This document shows, in pieces, positions 33,056 to 45,706 of a DNA stretch of 64,000 bases. The DNA is from an uncultured Methanobacterium sp. Lineage in GTDB: Archaea > Methanobacteriota > Methanobacteria > Methanobacteriales > Methanobacteriaceae. Both the position numbers and the translations under genes were made by a program. Under the pieces are notes generated by a model. The model did no database searches and was not told the DNA's origin. It saw only the letters and a program-made list of their open reading frames with translations. Within the stretch, counting starts at the first letter, position 1. Every line of letters begins with the position of its first letter. The stretch is from assembly GCF_963665055.1 (NCBI RefSeq), contig NZ_OY762015.1:620001-684000 (forward strand). The letters are read 5' to 3'.

Positions 33056-33316
33056 TTAAACGGGGCGGTAAAGGTATATAAATGCGGCTATGAACACCAG
33101 GAGAGTTAGGATCATGGCCCATTTCTCAGCATTCTCTGAGAAGTGAATGGCTCCCTTTCGATTAAGGAAATAGGTGAGAATCATTAAGAGAAAAACTGCA
33201 ATGGTGAGTGGTAAAACCACAATCCACTGTATAAATGTAGCCAATGCACTGGCTAAAACAGCACCAAAGGCCGCCAGGGTCATGAGGAACAGTGTGTCTT
33301 TTTCTTGCATTTCCAT
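33056..33316 (-). CDS. ehaK: Eha integral membrane subunit K
   Basis: 86 aa, three hydrophobic segments (about 8-28, 30-48, 63-82) separated by a short basic loop (LNRKGAIHFSENAEK). Small methanogen-specific subunit, identified by its place 11 bp before ehaL and after the NuoH-like ehaJ. A 116-bp AT-rich gap precedes it. Confidence 0.88.
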   Translation of the reverse strand: MEMQEKDTLFLMTLAAFGAVLASALATFIQWIVVLPLTIAVFLLMILTYFLNRKGAIHFSENAEKWAMILTLLVFIAAFIYLYRPV

Positions 33317-33432
33317 TTTTTGTTCTCCTATCCAATGTAGTAGAAATGTTTTTCTATTTAGTATAATGTCCTATTAGTATTATAATCTTTTTTCAAGTAC
33401 TATAATCTCTTCTCAGTATAGTAAAAGCTCTC

Positions 33433-34302
<870 letters not shown>

Positions 34303-34391
34303 CGATTAGTTATTCCTAATTTTTATTACCGGTTATGCGGCTATTTATGTCCTATAAATGGGCATATATGGTTTAATTTGTTATGAAGGGG

Positions 34392-34607
34392 TTAATATCC
34401 TATAAATGGTTCCCTGGTCTTGTCATCTTCATCATCCTTTGGACCCCTGGCCATTACTATCAATCCAAAGGAGAGTATTCCTGCAGGTATGAATATAATG
34501 GAAATTCCATAAACCACCCAGCTGGGTGGATTGAACAGGAGTGCATAGACTATTCCTGCCACCGAGATTATAAATATTAAAGAACTTGTTACCTTCAGTT
34601 TGTCCAT
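34392..34607 (-). CDS. ehaI: Eha integral membrane subunit I
   Basis: 71 aa, two membrane helices (about 6-25 and 30-52), then a charged cytoplasmic tail (RGPKDDEDDKTREPFIGY). Identified by position between ehaH and ehaJ and by its size. No motif of known function. Confidence 0.87.
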   Translation of the reverse strand: MDKLKVTSSLIFIISVAGIVYALLFNPPSWVVYGISIIFIPAGILSFGLIVMARGPKDDEDDKTREPFIGY

Positions 34608-34676
34608 TATTTCACCAGTTATATTTTTTCAGATGATTTTAACCTCATATTAATTATATTTTTGAATATATCACTT

Positions 34677-35354
34677 TTAAAATGGTTTGTTAATGATTAA
34701 AAGTATTTCAATTACTCGAACAATTACCAGTAATGAGCTTAAGTGAATTATTAGCAAAAATGGGGAACCTGGAGTACGGAACATCTCTGCTTTGGTAGCA
34801 TAAAATGGTGCCACACCAGTTTCACCAGCCACTCCCAGGAATAGTAAGATAGAACCAAAGGCCATCATGGCGGTGGTGGGTATGTTCACAATTTCCAGTA
34901 AACTAATGGTTCCGGTTGCTGCCAGGATCAATGCTGCTCCCCCAAAGAGGGGTAAAGTGGCAATCATGGCCACCAGACCGTACTGAAATGCAGCATCTAA
35001 GACGTCCACCTGTTTTACAGCGGCTACTATCCCAATGTTAACGATACCTATCAAACAGACAAATAAGGTGAAATCAAATACGTCTCCAGTGATCATTGCA
35101 CCGGCAGTGGCCAGTCCACATATTATAGCCAGGAATCTACGAATTTTGAATTCTTTTTTATCAACAGTCACTCCCTTATCTTTAAGGGTTCCGAATTCCG
35201 CTTCAACCTGGGTTTCAGTTTTGCTGATGGCAATGAGAGTAGTGAAGGCCAGTGCACCGGCGAACATGAACAGATTGAGGGGAGCCATGTAAAGGACAAT
35301 GTCTCCCAGTGGGATGTATCCCAGTAATTGTTGGCCCAGTATAATGATATTCAT
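34677..35354 (-). CDS. ehaH: Energy-converting hydrogenase A, antiporter-like membrane subunit
   Basis: 225 aa with about six membrane segments and one charged cytoplasmic loop (KTETQVEAEFGTLKDKGVTVDKKEFKIRR). The C-terminal part with FGSILLFLGVAGETGVAPFYATKAEMFRTPGSPFLL resembles a shortened proton-pumping (NuoN/MrpD-like) antiporter subunit, the second conserved membrane subunit of Eha. Much shorter than NuoN (about 480 aa), as published for EhaH. It would translocate H+ or Na+. Confidence 0.92.
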   Translation of the reverse strand: MNIIILGQQLLGYIPLGDIVLYMAPLNLFMFAGALAFTTLIAISKTETQVEAEFGTLKDKGVTVDKKEFKIRRFLAIICGLATAGAMITGDVFDFTLFVCLIGIVNIGIVAAVKQVDVLDAAFQYGLVAMIATLPLFGGAALILAATGTISLLEIVNIPTTAMMAFGSILLFLGVAGETGVAPFYATKAEMFRTPGSPFLLIIHLSSLLVIVRVIEILLIINKPF

Positions 35355-35369
35355 TTTAGTTATCTCCTA

Positions 35370-36528
<1,159 letters not shown>

Positions 36529-36532
<4 letters not shown>

Positions 36533-36789
36533 AATTTAGCCCCCACTTCTTCCAACCTCACAATAGCCCTCAAAAGGATCATGGTAATTATGGTACTTGC
36601 TGCAATGTAGGTTAAAAGGGCAATTGTGTGGTTATAGGTTAAAAATATGAGTGAAACACCAACTGCGGCAATTTCTGTATTCAAGGTTCGTACAAGGGGG
36701 TCTTTGACTCCTGGGCCTATGGCAGCAGCAACACCTCCGAGGATGGTGAGTGCCACACCAGTATAGAACCATATGTAAATATCAAGCAA
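36529..36789 (-). CDS. ehaE: Eha integral membrane subunit E
   Basis: 86 aa, three membrane helices, with a loop GPGVKDPLVRTLNTE. It overlaps ehaD by eight bases and ehaF by four, implying tight translational coupling. Size and helix pattern resemble MrpG/MrpF-class small subunits of ion-translocating complexes, but this is only structural similarity. Confidence 0.88.
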
Positions 36790-37066
36790 GGTTCCCTTCC
36801 TCCTGGGATTCTCGATTTTTCTTTCTTACTTCATTTAATTTGATGATTCCAATCAATAATATGACAGTGGTGATTGGGTCGAAGATGGCTGCGGCCATGG
36901 CCACGTCCAGGTACTTGGCAGCTACGATCATTCCGATAAACCCACCCTGAAGAAGCACGAACATGATCACTTTATCCAGTGGTTTTGCAAGGACTATGAT
37001 CCCGGCAGTACCAATTAAGGTGAGTGCTGCCGATACAGTGGTTAAGTTTATAAAGTCAAGGTACAT
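36782..37066 (-). CDS. ehaD: Eha integral membrane subunit D
   Basis: 94 aa, three membrane helices and a charged C-terminal tail (KLNEVRKKNRESQEEGN). The middle contains the turn LDVAMAAAIFDPITTVILLIGI, reminiscent of MrpC/NuoK-like small subunits with a buried polar pair. Named by position. Confidence 0.88.
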   Translation of the reverse strand: MYLDFINLTTVSAALTLIGTAGIIVLAKPLDKVIMFVLLQGGFIGMIVAAKYLDVAMAAAIFDPITTVILLIGIIKLNEVRKKNRESQEEGNLA

Positions 37067-37067
37067 T

Positions 37068-37325
37068 TTATTTCACCATGATCTCTTCTTTCACCCTTCC
37101 CAGAGAGTAAGCAATGGCATTAGAGCTTAGGGTGGATGTGATAAAGAATGTGATAGCTATTATTGCTCCGAAGGGTGTCTGTATGTATAAGGCAATGATT
37201 GCAGACATGCTGAAACCAATAACGTTTAGGTAAAGCAAACGTTCTGAACGGTTCTGGGCTACCAGTGTGCGCAGTGCCATGAGTACTACTATTATGCCCA
37301 ATATTTCGATTAACATGATAAGCAC
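37068..37325 (-). CDS. ehaC: Eha integral membrane subunit C
   Basis: 85 aa, three membrane helices with a basic loop AQNRSERLLYLN. It is separated by one or two bases from its neighbours on both sides. Named by gene order. Confidence 0.88.
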   Translation of the reverse strand: MLIMLIEILGIIVVLMALRTLVAQNRSERLLYLNVIGFSMSAIIALYIQTPFGAIIAITFFITSTLSSNAIAYSLGRVKEEIMVK

Positions 37326-37326
37326 C

Positions 37327-37822
37327 TTAGGTTAACTTGGTATGTCTCCCCATTTTCTCGGCTATTTTCCCTAAAAGACGTGATGCTCCGGGGTGGTATA
37401 ATCCCTGTATGGTTAAAATAGCCAGGACCATACCCACAATAAAGTATTCGGGTTTAAAACCAATGTAGGAGGTTAAGAATATTATGACAGTAATGGTGAG
37501 GGCGCCAGTGGTTCCTGCGTATCCTGGGTCTGCACATAACCGGTTACCAAAGTAAACTAGTACTGCAGCTATTAATCCTCCCTCAGGAGTACCTATGGCG
37601 TAACAACCAACTGCTGCCAGTAAAGTCCCGGCGGATGCATCAGGTGAGCACACAATGTTTCCCTGGAAGAATCCTCCTGCCAGATCCCCACCTCTTTCCT
37701 TAACTGATCTGCCGATTACATCAGCACCCTTAACTCCGGGTGCTTCTGGAAGTCCCATCCAGGTATCTATCAGGACGAAATTCACCCAGGCGATAACAGC
37801 AGCAAGTACTATTCCTAAGATT

Positions 37823-37830
<8 letters not shown>
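37327..37830 (-). CDS. ehaB: Eha integral membrane subunit B
   Basis: 167 aa, four or five membrane helices. A conserved-looking segment SVKERGGDLAGGFFQGNIVCSPDASAGTLLAAVGCY holds two cysteines near the membrane surface. Its start lies inside the 3' end of ehaA (eight-base overlap). Named by gene order. Confidence 0.89.
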
Positions 37831-38756
<926 letters not shown>

Positions 38757-40397
38757 ATGCTGGATAATGATGATTCCAAATTCAAATTAACTAAAGGGAT
38801 TGTAATTATAATAATAGTTTCTATTCTTGGTATAGGTGCTTTATTTTATATGTACACAATTTATTCTGAGAAAGCACAGTACAGTACACTGCCGGAGATA
38901 AGTTCATCGGATCGAATTTTGATTGTATCGCCTCATCCAGATGATGAGTCTTTAGGTACTGGTGGAATAATCAAAAAGGCATTGGAAAAAAATGCTACGG
39001 TGGAAGTGGTAATGATGACCACTGGTGATGCCCTGAAATCTGAAGAATTCCAGGCTTATCTTAAAGCAACCAATAATACTGGTTATAAAGGCACAATTGG
39101 TGACTTGCGTCATACCGAAGCTATCAATGCAGTAACAGCTCTTGGTTTGAGTTCAAATAACCTGATATTCCTGGGGTATCCTGATGGTTCATTGAAAAAC
39201 CTGTTGGAAACAAACTGGGATACACCTTATAAGCGGACATCTGGTTCAAATCAGTACGATCATTCTCCTTATAATTTCACTTATGAAAAGAATGCACCCT
39301 ACACAGGGGCTAATGTGGTGAAAAATCTGGAACAGATCATGAAAGATTACAAGCCCACCATCATTTACTATCCTGATGATGGGGATGACCACCCAGATCA
39401 CTTTGCTACCAGTGCATTTGTAAGGTATTCTGCTTTAGTTACCAACTATGCTGGAAAAAGTTATACTTACCTGGTTCATAAAGGCACTTCATGGCCTAGT
39501 CCATTGAATTACCAGCCCGGCAGAACACTTTACTTCCCTGATGAGCTATCAGTATTGGATGCTGATTGGTATATAACCTCCTTGAATGCTACTGAAGAGT
39601 CTGCCAAAGAAAAAGCCATAAAGTCTCACAAATCACAGGTAACTGCACTCAGAGATCTTTTGATGTCATTTGTAAGGACTGATGAAATATTTGCATCGTA
39701 TCACATGATCGATATCCAGAAGGTATCAGATGCTAATTCCATATTCACCAATTTACCATCCAGTTATTATCAGGATGTTAAAAATGATGATAAAACTGGA
39801 GTACTGGAGACTGGAGATGATTTAACCGATGCAGGAGTGGCATATGATGATAATAATGTTTATTTATTCTCTCAGTCACAATCAGTAAAACAGGGACTCG
39901 CCTATAACTTCCACCTTCGATTGTTCAATGGAACAGACTTTAAACGGATTGATATACTGGCTAAGAATGGAAAAGCTGAATATCAGGTACTTGCGAAAAA
40001 CAGTATCAACTCCACTCAGCAGCCCAATGTGACCACTAAAAATAATATCATCGTGATCACCGTACCCCGTGGTATTTTTAATGGAACCAAGTACATGATG
40101 GTCAGTACCGATCTGGTAAACCCTCAGACTAATAAATTCCTGGATTATTTATCTTATCGGGTATTCAAATTCCCAGATTCAATATCTTCAGCTGACAACA
40201 GCTTAATAGGACAAATATCTTCAGGAATAACCAGTATTTTTGTTACAAACAATCCAGTTATCATTGCCAGTGAACAGATTTCTGGCTCAGGAAGTAGTTC
40301 CAAATCTGAAATTGGCACTAATTCTGAACAGTTAGGTATGGTTTCACAGGAAGATTCTGATCAGGTACTGACGGCTGCAAATGCCACTTTTAACTGA
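38757..40397 (+). CDS. Membrane-anchored PIG-L/LmbE-family deacetylase
   Basis: 546 aa. An N-terminal anchor (about 14-34) puts the rest outside the cell. Residues about 52-320 are the PIG-L domain: SPHPDDESLGTGG (H60, D62, D63) and the second metal site DDHPDHF (H212, H215), the zinc ligands and base of N-acetylglucosamine-type de-N-acetylases. Residues about 330-546 form a beta-rich extension with several N-x-S/T sites, of unknown role. Good ribosome-binding site GGAGGT. The next gene is an acetyltransferase of amino sugars, so the two may adjust acetylation of surface glycan or pseudomurein sugars. Confidence 0.88.
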   Translation: MLDNDDSKFKLTKGIVIIIIVSILGIGALFYMYTIYSEKAQYSTLPEISSSDRILIVSPHPDDESLGTGGIIKKALEKNATVEVVMMTTGDALKSEEFQAYLKATNNTGYKGTIGDLRHTEAINAVTALGLSSNNLIFLGYPDGSLKNLLETNWDTPYKRTSGSNQYDHSPYNFTYEKNAPYTGANVVKNLEQIMKDYKPTIIYYPDDGDDHPDHFATSAFVRYSALVTNYAGKSYTYLVHKGTSWPSPLNYQPGRTLYFPDELSVLDADWYITSLNATEESAKEKAIKSHKSQVTALRDLLMSFVRTDEIFASYHMIDIQKVSDANSIFTNLPSSYYQDVKNDDKTGVLETGDDLTDAGVAYDDNNVYLFSQSQSVKQGLAYNFHLRLFNGTDFKRIDILAKNGKAEYQVLAKNSINSTQQPNVTTKNNIIVITVPRGIFNGTKYMMVSTDLVNPQTNKFLDYLSYRVFKFPDSISSADNSLIGQISSGITSIFVTNNPVIIASEQISGSGSSSKSEIGTNSEQLGMVSQEDSDQVLTAANATFN

Positions 40398-40418
40398 ATC
40401 CAAGTCAGGACTTTAAAC

Positions 40419-40440
40419 TTTTTTTCCATTTTTTTTATTT
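40419..40440 (+). terminator. T-tract terminator after the PIG-L gene
   Basis: Two long T-runs separated by CCA begin about 20 bases after the stop, typical of archaeal termination. The following gene has its own spacer (about 110 bp) and ribosome-binding site, so it may be transcribed separately. Confidence 0.5.
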
Positions 40441-40551
40441 TTACTGTAATGGACAAAACAGTCATTATTCACAGAAAAAATATATTTAAACTAACATGAT
40501 TTTTTTATGAAAGCACTGAAATTTGACATTTAATAAGTATGGGATGATTTA

Positions 40552-41691
40552 ATGGGTGAAAATGTTAATTCAAGAAGTACTGTGAAAACTACTGCAGTTA
40601 AAAAGAAAAGAGTGATATCTCTGGACGTGTTTCGGGGCCTGGCAGTTGCCTCTATGATATTTGTAAATGCAATGGCATTTTCTGAATTCACACCCGGAAT
40701 ATTTGAACACGCAGCCTGGAATGGTCTAACATTCGCGGATCTTGTTTTCCCGTCGTTCCTATTTATTGTAGGAGTATCAATGGCTTACTCTTTTGCAGCC
40801 CGATCAAAGGATTCCAAGCGTGACCTTTGGGGCCATTTCCTTTTCAGGGTAGGGGCTTTATTCACAATTGGTGTTGCTCTAAACTGGTTCACCTCTGATT
40901 TTACCATGGTGAGAATACCTGGAGTACTGCAACTTATTGCTCTTGCATCGCTCTGTGCTTCACCAATGGCCCGTTTTAAACCTCGATGGATCCTCCTGGT
41001 TGCTGCTATTCTGTTACTGATACATGGATTCATTCTCCTGGGAGTTGGAGCTCCAGGAATACCTGTAGGTACACTGGAAAAAGGGAGTAACATTGATGAT
41101 TGGATTGATATTCAGGTTTTAACTGTAAACCACACTATTGATGCCAATGGGGATCCAGAAGGTATCTTAAGTATAATTACGGCAACTGCCCTGGTTCTTT
41201 TGGGATTATGTGTTGGTAAAACTTTGCAGCTAAGAAAGCATAACCTCAAAACCATTGGTATTCTATTAGTCGGAGGAGTTATTTCTCTCCTGCTGGGATT
41301 GGCTTTATCCCAGATTTTACCCATTAACAAACAACTCTGGACTTCCAGTTTTGTACTGGTCTGTGCAGGTATTAGCACGTTGTTTTTAACTATCCTGTTC
41401 TGGTACTTGGATATTAAACGACTGCCCAATCTGTTATTCTGGGCAATTCCAATGGGACTCAATGCACTGATAATTTATATATTATCCATTGTCTGCACTA
41501 TACCCATGAACATTGACTTTTTAACCAACTTTGGAGAAATACCTCTAAGTTTCTATGATGTAACCACCATGTACTTCATGCAGGCCCTGGGTTCATCTGC
41601 TGGTATTGTTGCTTATGGGCTGCTGGTGGTTTTAATATGGTTGACAGTAGCCGCAATAATGAACTGGAGGCGTATCTACATTAAATTGTAG
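40552..41691 (+). CDS. HGSNAT/NagX-like membrane acetyltransferase
   Basis: 379 aa, about ten membrane helices. SLDVFRGLAVASMIFVNA, FADLVFPSFLFIVGVSMAYS and GVLQLIALASL are the signature parts of the heparan-alpha-glucosaminide N-acetyltransferase/DUF5009 family, which transfers acetyl from acetyl-CoA across the membrane to the amino group of glucosamine. The gene follows the predicted de-N-acetylase on the same strand. The substrate is not known; N-acetylated sugars of pseudomurein or lipid-linked glycans are candidates. Confidence 0.85.
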   Translation: MGENVNSRSTVKTTAVKKKRVISLDVFRGLAVASMIFVNAMAFSEFTPGIFEHAAWNGLTFADLVFPSFLFIVGVSMAYSFAARSKDSKRDLWGHFLFRVGALFTIGVALNWFTSDFTMVRIPGVLQLIALASLCASPMARFKPRWILLVAAILLLIHGFILLGVGAPGIPVGTLEKGSNIDDWIDIQVLTVNHTIDANGDPEGILSIITATALVLLGLCVGKTLQLRKHNLKTIGILLVGGVISLLLGLALSQILPINKQLWTSSFVLVCAGISTLFLTILFWYLDIKRLPNLLFWAIPMGLNALIIYILSIVCTIPMNIDFLTNFGEIPLSFYDVTTMYFMQALGSSAGIVAYGLLVVLIWLTVAAIMNWRRIYIKL

Positions 41692-42191
41692 TAATTTAAC
41701 TGTCGTAATCTTTTATTCCCTTTTTTTATTTCTTTTTAATTTTTGATGGGAAAACATTTTTTTAAAATTCAGGGACCATGTACTATTTTAAAAAAATTCA
41801 TCTTCAAAATAATGATTTATAATTTATTTATAAGTTATTTTCTATTCTGAATGGATTTTTTAGTTTATTCTAGACAGATTTACATTTTATTCTAGATTTT
41901 ATTCTAGATCGATACCTTCAATTCTAGATAGTTCTATATAGTTCCGATCAAATTGTTTACAAAAATATGTTTTTATTAAATTGATGGAGGAGTCTTTCTG
42001 ATGGATAATTTTTAAAAAAAGAAATAAGATACTTGATTCGCGCATTCAATAAAAGAGTAAAAAAGAATCTAAAGAGTGTTAAACTGTATTTTAAAGTATT
42101 AAACTGTATTTTAAAGTTAAAAGGGTATTTTAAAGAGAGTTTAAATGTAATTTAAAGAGAATTTTAAATAGAAAAAAAGAGAAGAAAGAAT
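41692..42191. other. AT-rich spacer with short repeats
   Basis: 500 bp between convergent genes. It contains T-rich tracts after the acetyltransferase gene (41708-41740) and four TTCTAGA words at 41868-41937. Near the right end are tandem-like copies of TTAAACTGTATTTTAAAG (42078-42115) running into related TTTAAAGAG words. No gene, tRNA or stable stem is seen. Confidence 0.5.
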
Positions 42192-43424
42192 TTACGCACT
42201 TCTATTCTCTTTTTTCAGGAAGTAGTTGAGCTGATCTTTCAGGATGTCATTGAGGGTATAATCAATTTTACCGCCAATTCCCTGTATCTTTTTGGTGTCA
42301 GCTAGTAAGATAGGAACTTCTGCTGGTCGGAACCGGTCAGGGTTGAATTCAATAGTAACTGGGCCCTGATCAGTGTTAACCTGTATACCTTTATCTTCCA
42401 GGGTATATTCCAGATGTCCTTCCAGTATTAACTGGTCAATTTTAGTTTTGGGGAATTTGATTCCAAAGATAGAACTGTTGTCCATTTCATTGGGGTCCTG
42501 GATCTTTTTATCTCCTTTGAGGGTTTCGATGTTATTCACGTTCCATCCAGCTTCTTCCAATCCCATAAGTATGTAACTGAGGACGGAATTGGTTCTCATT
42601 GATCCCTGATTGTACACCTCTCCTGATTGTCCTTTTTCAGCCAGTAAAAGGTATCCCTGAACTATATCTTTAACATGGGACCAGTCACGTAAGGAATTGA
42701 GGTTTCCAATAACAATACGATCGGTTTCGCCAGCTTTCAGTTTCATGATCTGGTTGGTAACCACCGAGGTTACGAACATGATCCCTCTTCCAGCTCCTTC
42801 GTGATTGAAGGCCCTTGACACCACGGTGTCCAGGCCATAGGAGTGATAATAGTTTCTCATTAAATAATCACCGTATACTTTAGAAACTGCGTATGGTGAC
42901 ATTGGCCTCAGAGGGTTAATTTCTTTAATTGGCACTTCTGGCATTTCTTCAGGTTCTGGGAAGATGGTACCATAATCTTTTTTAGCCTTTTCGTACTGCT
43001 CATTGGAAGACAGTACCAGTCCATATTCTTCACTGGATCCGGCAAAAACAGTTTTAGCATCTGATTCGCCCATTCTTACTGCTTCTAAAAGATTCGATGT
43101 TCCAATACAGTTTATACTCTGTGTTTCCTGGGAGTTGTCGAAGGATCGTTCGACAAATGACTGGGCTGCCAGATGGAAAATGTAATCCGGTTCTGATTCT
43201 TCCAGTGCATTGGTAAGGGATGTAGTATCAGTAAGGTCACCTTCAACACGGGTTAGTTCTCTGGCAATTCCTCGGTCAATAATATTTTTAGCTATTGTAC
43301 CATCAGCTCTCCTTCTTACCAGTCCGTAAACATTGGCTTCATTATTGATAAGCTCTTTAGCAAGATAAGAGCCGGCGAATCCGCCTACACCTGTTATAAG
43401 CACATTTTTGTTTTTCCAATTCAT
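42192..43424 (-). CDS. GDP-mannose 4,6-dehydratase-like nucleotide-sugar dehydratase/epimerase
   Basis: 410 aa from ATG 43424, chosen for its AGAGGA site; 29 further in-frame codons upstream fall in a tandem repeat and are Phe/Ile/Cys-rich nonsense. Short-chain dehydrogenase fold: GVGGFAGSYL (NAD-binding), FAGSSEEYG and SPYAVSKVYGDYLM (YxxxK). The best family match is GDP-mannose 4,6-dehydratase, giving GDP-4-keto-6-deoxymannose for deoxyhexose or perosamine synthesis, but the C-terminal 100 residues (ending NYFLKKENRSA) are unlike standard GMD, so the exact product is open. A close paralog lies at 60411 in opposite orientation. Confidence 0.88.
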   Translation of the reverse strand: MNWKNKNVLITGVGGFAGSYLAKELINNEANVYGLVRRRADGTIAKNIIDRGIARELTRVEGDLTDTTSLTNALEESEPDYIFHLAAQSFVERSFDNSQETQSINCIGTSNLLEAVRMGESDAKTVFAGSSEEYGLVLSSNEQYEKAKKDYGTIFPEPEEMPEVPIKEINPLRPMSPYAVSKVYGDYLMRNYYHSYGLDTVVSRAFNHEGAGRGIMFVTSVVTNQIMKLKAGETDRIVIGNLNSLRDWSHVKDIVQGYLLLAEKGQSGEVYNQGSMRTNSVLSYILMGLEEAGWNVNNIETLKGDKKIQDPNEMDNSSIFGIKFPKTKIDQLILEGHLEYTLEDKGIQVNTDQGPVTIEFNPDRFRPAEVPILLADTKKIQGIGGKIDYTLNDILKDQLNYFLKKENRSA

Positions 43425-43448
43425 TTGAATTCCTCTAATATTCCTATT

Positions 43449-43520
43449 ACATAAGAAAATGACTTTAATAAAACATAAGATTATGATTTTAATAAAACAT
43501 AAGAAAATCACTTTTTATAA
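43449..43520. repeat. 24-bp tandem repeat, three copies
   Basis: Three 24-bp units, each starting ACATAAGA and ending near TTTAATAAA, occupy 43449-43472, 43473-43496 and 43497-43520 with a few mismatches. They stand directly upstream of the dehydratase gene, where its promoter should be. The rest of the 308-bp spacer (to 43732) is AT-rich with no gene. Confidence 0.85.
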
Positions 43521-43732
43521 AACCATATCAATCCTATCTTCTATTGGGTCTTCAATGATTTAAATCATATCATTGTAGTTTTAAATTTAATATTTTAAAG
43601 TTTAGAGTTTTGATTTTTGTAAATTGTTCATCTATTGTTTAAATATTTTATCCAAAAATACTGCTACCTTGAAAAAGATGTTTTGGTGGTCTACTTTAAT
43701 AGAATCTTCTATTAGGATCTATGTGCAGTGAT

Positions 43733-45460
43733 TTACACTCTTTGATATATGACAACCACTCCAAATGACTTGATAATCTTGTAACTTTCAAGGTCCGGAT
43801 GATTCTGACTGGTGGAATCAATAAAGTAATCCACACCATTTGACTTAAGATAATCATTGAATTCGCTGGTGGTGTTATACAATCGGGGATAAGCTCCTAA
43901 AATATCCATTTTCAGGTACCATCCCATTGCATTGGGATAATCAGACCTTATGTTTTTATGTTGGTAATCGGGATCATAGTCAGTTAACCAGTTACTTGCA
44001 CTGGCAATGTCTAGAGTGAATGTTTTTTTCGGCGCATGACCCGTGTAGGTTGCTGTAGCCGAAAATAATAGTATAAGTGCAACTATTATCCAAATTCCAC
44101 ATTTTTTGGGACTGGAAATGTTTATATCTGGTCTTATACTGTGAATAAAAATAATAAATTCGCTTAAACCAAGGATCATGAAATATATCATTGCCGGGGC
44201 CATGGTAATGAAGTATCTATCAACTTTAAATGGTAAAATGCTGTGAAAAATCAGAAAAGCAGCAAACCATGATAAGAACATGAAATCTAAACCAGCTCTA
44301 CTATTCATTGGAGTGTTTTTTCCAGTAAACAGGAACCTGTAAATGGTGTACAGTGTGGAAAATAGCAGAATCTCGCTGATAATTAGGGATTGATAATAGA
44401 AACTGATAATGAATCCAACAGTCAGTACGGTTATCAATATGGATTTCAACAGAACCGCTTTTGAAGCTTTAAGATCAACCTCTTCAAATCTTGATTTGAC
44501 GCCATTGTAAATGTAAATTAAAAGTCCAACTACAATAATTATTGCAATCAGGTATGATATTATTGATGGAACTCCTAAAGATGGATTTAATATCTGCTGA
44601 TATGTACCCTGAAGAGGACCAATAGAAATATAATTAAGTAAATTCTGTAGATAGTACAGATTATTGGGGTTGTACGCAACATCACCGGCTCCGGTTGAGG
44701 TGGCAGTTGCCACTGCAAATATCAAGTTTAATATGGAGGCACCAGCACCCATTTTCACAAAAAAATAGAGAACACCAACAATCAGAACTCCGAATTCTAT
44801 TAAGATACTTGCTACGATTTTTTTAAAAGTTTCAATCCTTCTAAAATCATCTAAATTAATCAGAATGTAAAAACACAGGGGTATAATTATTAATCCGGAT
44901 GTATACCTAGCCATCATGGCAATTATCAAAGTGGGCAGAACCAGGTACAGGAGGCGTGAATCTCTTTTCAAACCAGCAACTAGGAAATAAACAGCCCATA
45001 CTGAGAAAACGACACCAGGAATATCAATCCCGCCACTTACAATCCAGGATGATATTACAGGAAGGGATATGAAAAATATGCTTCCAGTGAAGCTTTGGAT
45101 TGGATTAAAACGTTCCTTCAAAAGGAAATAGAACCCAATTACTCCAATTAAAAATATAAAACCACTTACAATGAAAACGGCATTGACTGAGACATAACCC
45201 AATCGAAAGATAAATGATGTTAAAATGGGAATCAGAGGTGGCAAAAATAGGGAAACACTTCCACCTCCTATTCCTGCAAAGTAAAGGGCATTGTTCAAGT
45301 AGTTAAAAACATCCCAGTAAGGAACACCAATTCGCATCTGGATACTAATAATGTAAGCTATTACGCCCAGTGTGATTAAAATCAGTAAAAACAGAGGATT
45401 ATCACATATCTGCAGCAGGCCTCTTGAGATTATGTTACCTTTTTTCTTATCCTCATCCAA
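43733..45460 (-). CDS. GT39/ArnT-like membrane glycosyltransferase
   Basis: About 575 aa with 11-13 membrane helices. After the first helix the first extracytoplasmic loop has the PYWDVFNYLNNALYFAG motif, where the acidic residue corresponds to the catalytic Asp of GT-C glycosyltransferases using a polyprenyl-phosphate sugar. A soluble C-terminal part (about residues 480-575, TFTLDIASASNWLTDYDP) is outside the cell. TTG 45460 is preferred because GGTGATTAA precedes it, the same site form as at ehaL; ATG 45490 has none. It probably glycosylates surface proteins or lipids. The epimerase gene upstream fits. Confidence 0.83.
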   Translation of the reverse strand: MDEDKKKGNIISRGLLQICDNPLFLLILITLGVIAYIISIQMRIGVPYWDVFNYLNNALYFAGIGGGSVSLFLPPLIPILTSFIFRLGYVSVNAVFIVSGFIFLIGVIGFYFLLKERFNPIQSFTGSIFFISLPVISSWIVSGGIDIPGVVFSVWAVYFLVAGLKRDSRLLYLVLPTLIIAMMARYTSGLIIIPLCFYILINLDDFRRIETFKKIVASILIEFGVLIVGVLYFFVKMGAGASILNLIFAVATATSTGAGDVAYNPNNLYYLQNLLNYISIGPLQGTYQQILNPSLGVPSIISYLIAIIIVVGLLIYIYNGVKSRFEEVDLKASKAVLLKSILITVLTVGFIISFYYQSLIISEILLFSTLYTIYRFLFTGKNTPMNSRAGLDFMFLSWFAAFLIFHSILPFKVDRYFITMAPAMIYFMILGLSEFIIFIHSIRPDINISSPKKCGIWIIVALILLFSATATYTGHAPKKTFTLDIASASNWLTDYDPDYQHKNIRSDYPNAMGWYLKMDILGAYPRLYNTTSEFNDYLKSNGVDYFIDSTSQNHPDLESYKIIKSFGVVVIYQRV

Positions 45461-45664
45461 ATTAATCACCAGAAAATAGTACTGTAACATGTATTTACTT
45501 TATTAAGACTTTAAAATACCATTTTTAATGTTAATGGTTGTTAGTTAATCTGGTTGTTAATTTTTATAGGAAAATAGATTTTTCCTAAAAATTATAAAAT
45601 AGATCACTGATCTAGTTCCAGTTTCTAATTAAATTCACTCAAATAAAAACATGGGCTTAAGGAT

Positions 45665-45706
45665 CATTTTACTGATCAGTGTCCACATTTTACTGATCAG
45701 TATCCA
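45665..45706. repeat. 21-bp tandem duplication across the epimerase stop codon
   Basis: Two 21-bp units (45665-45685 and 45686-45706) differ at one base. Each contains the palindrome ACTGATCAGT. The upstream unit encodes the last residues MDTDQ plus the stop; the second repeats it downstream of the stop, so the gene has two nearly identical ends. Confidence 0.9.

Noticed and set aside
42192..43511. Start of the dehydratase at 43511 with a 29-residue hydrophobic leader
   Set aside because: The extension is encoded by the 24-bp tandem repeat, lacks a ribosome-binding site, and the normal N-terminus MNWKNKN has AGAGGA before it.
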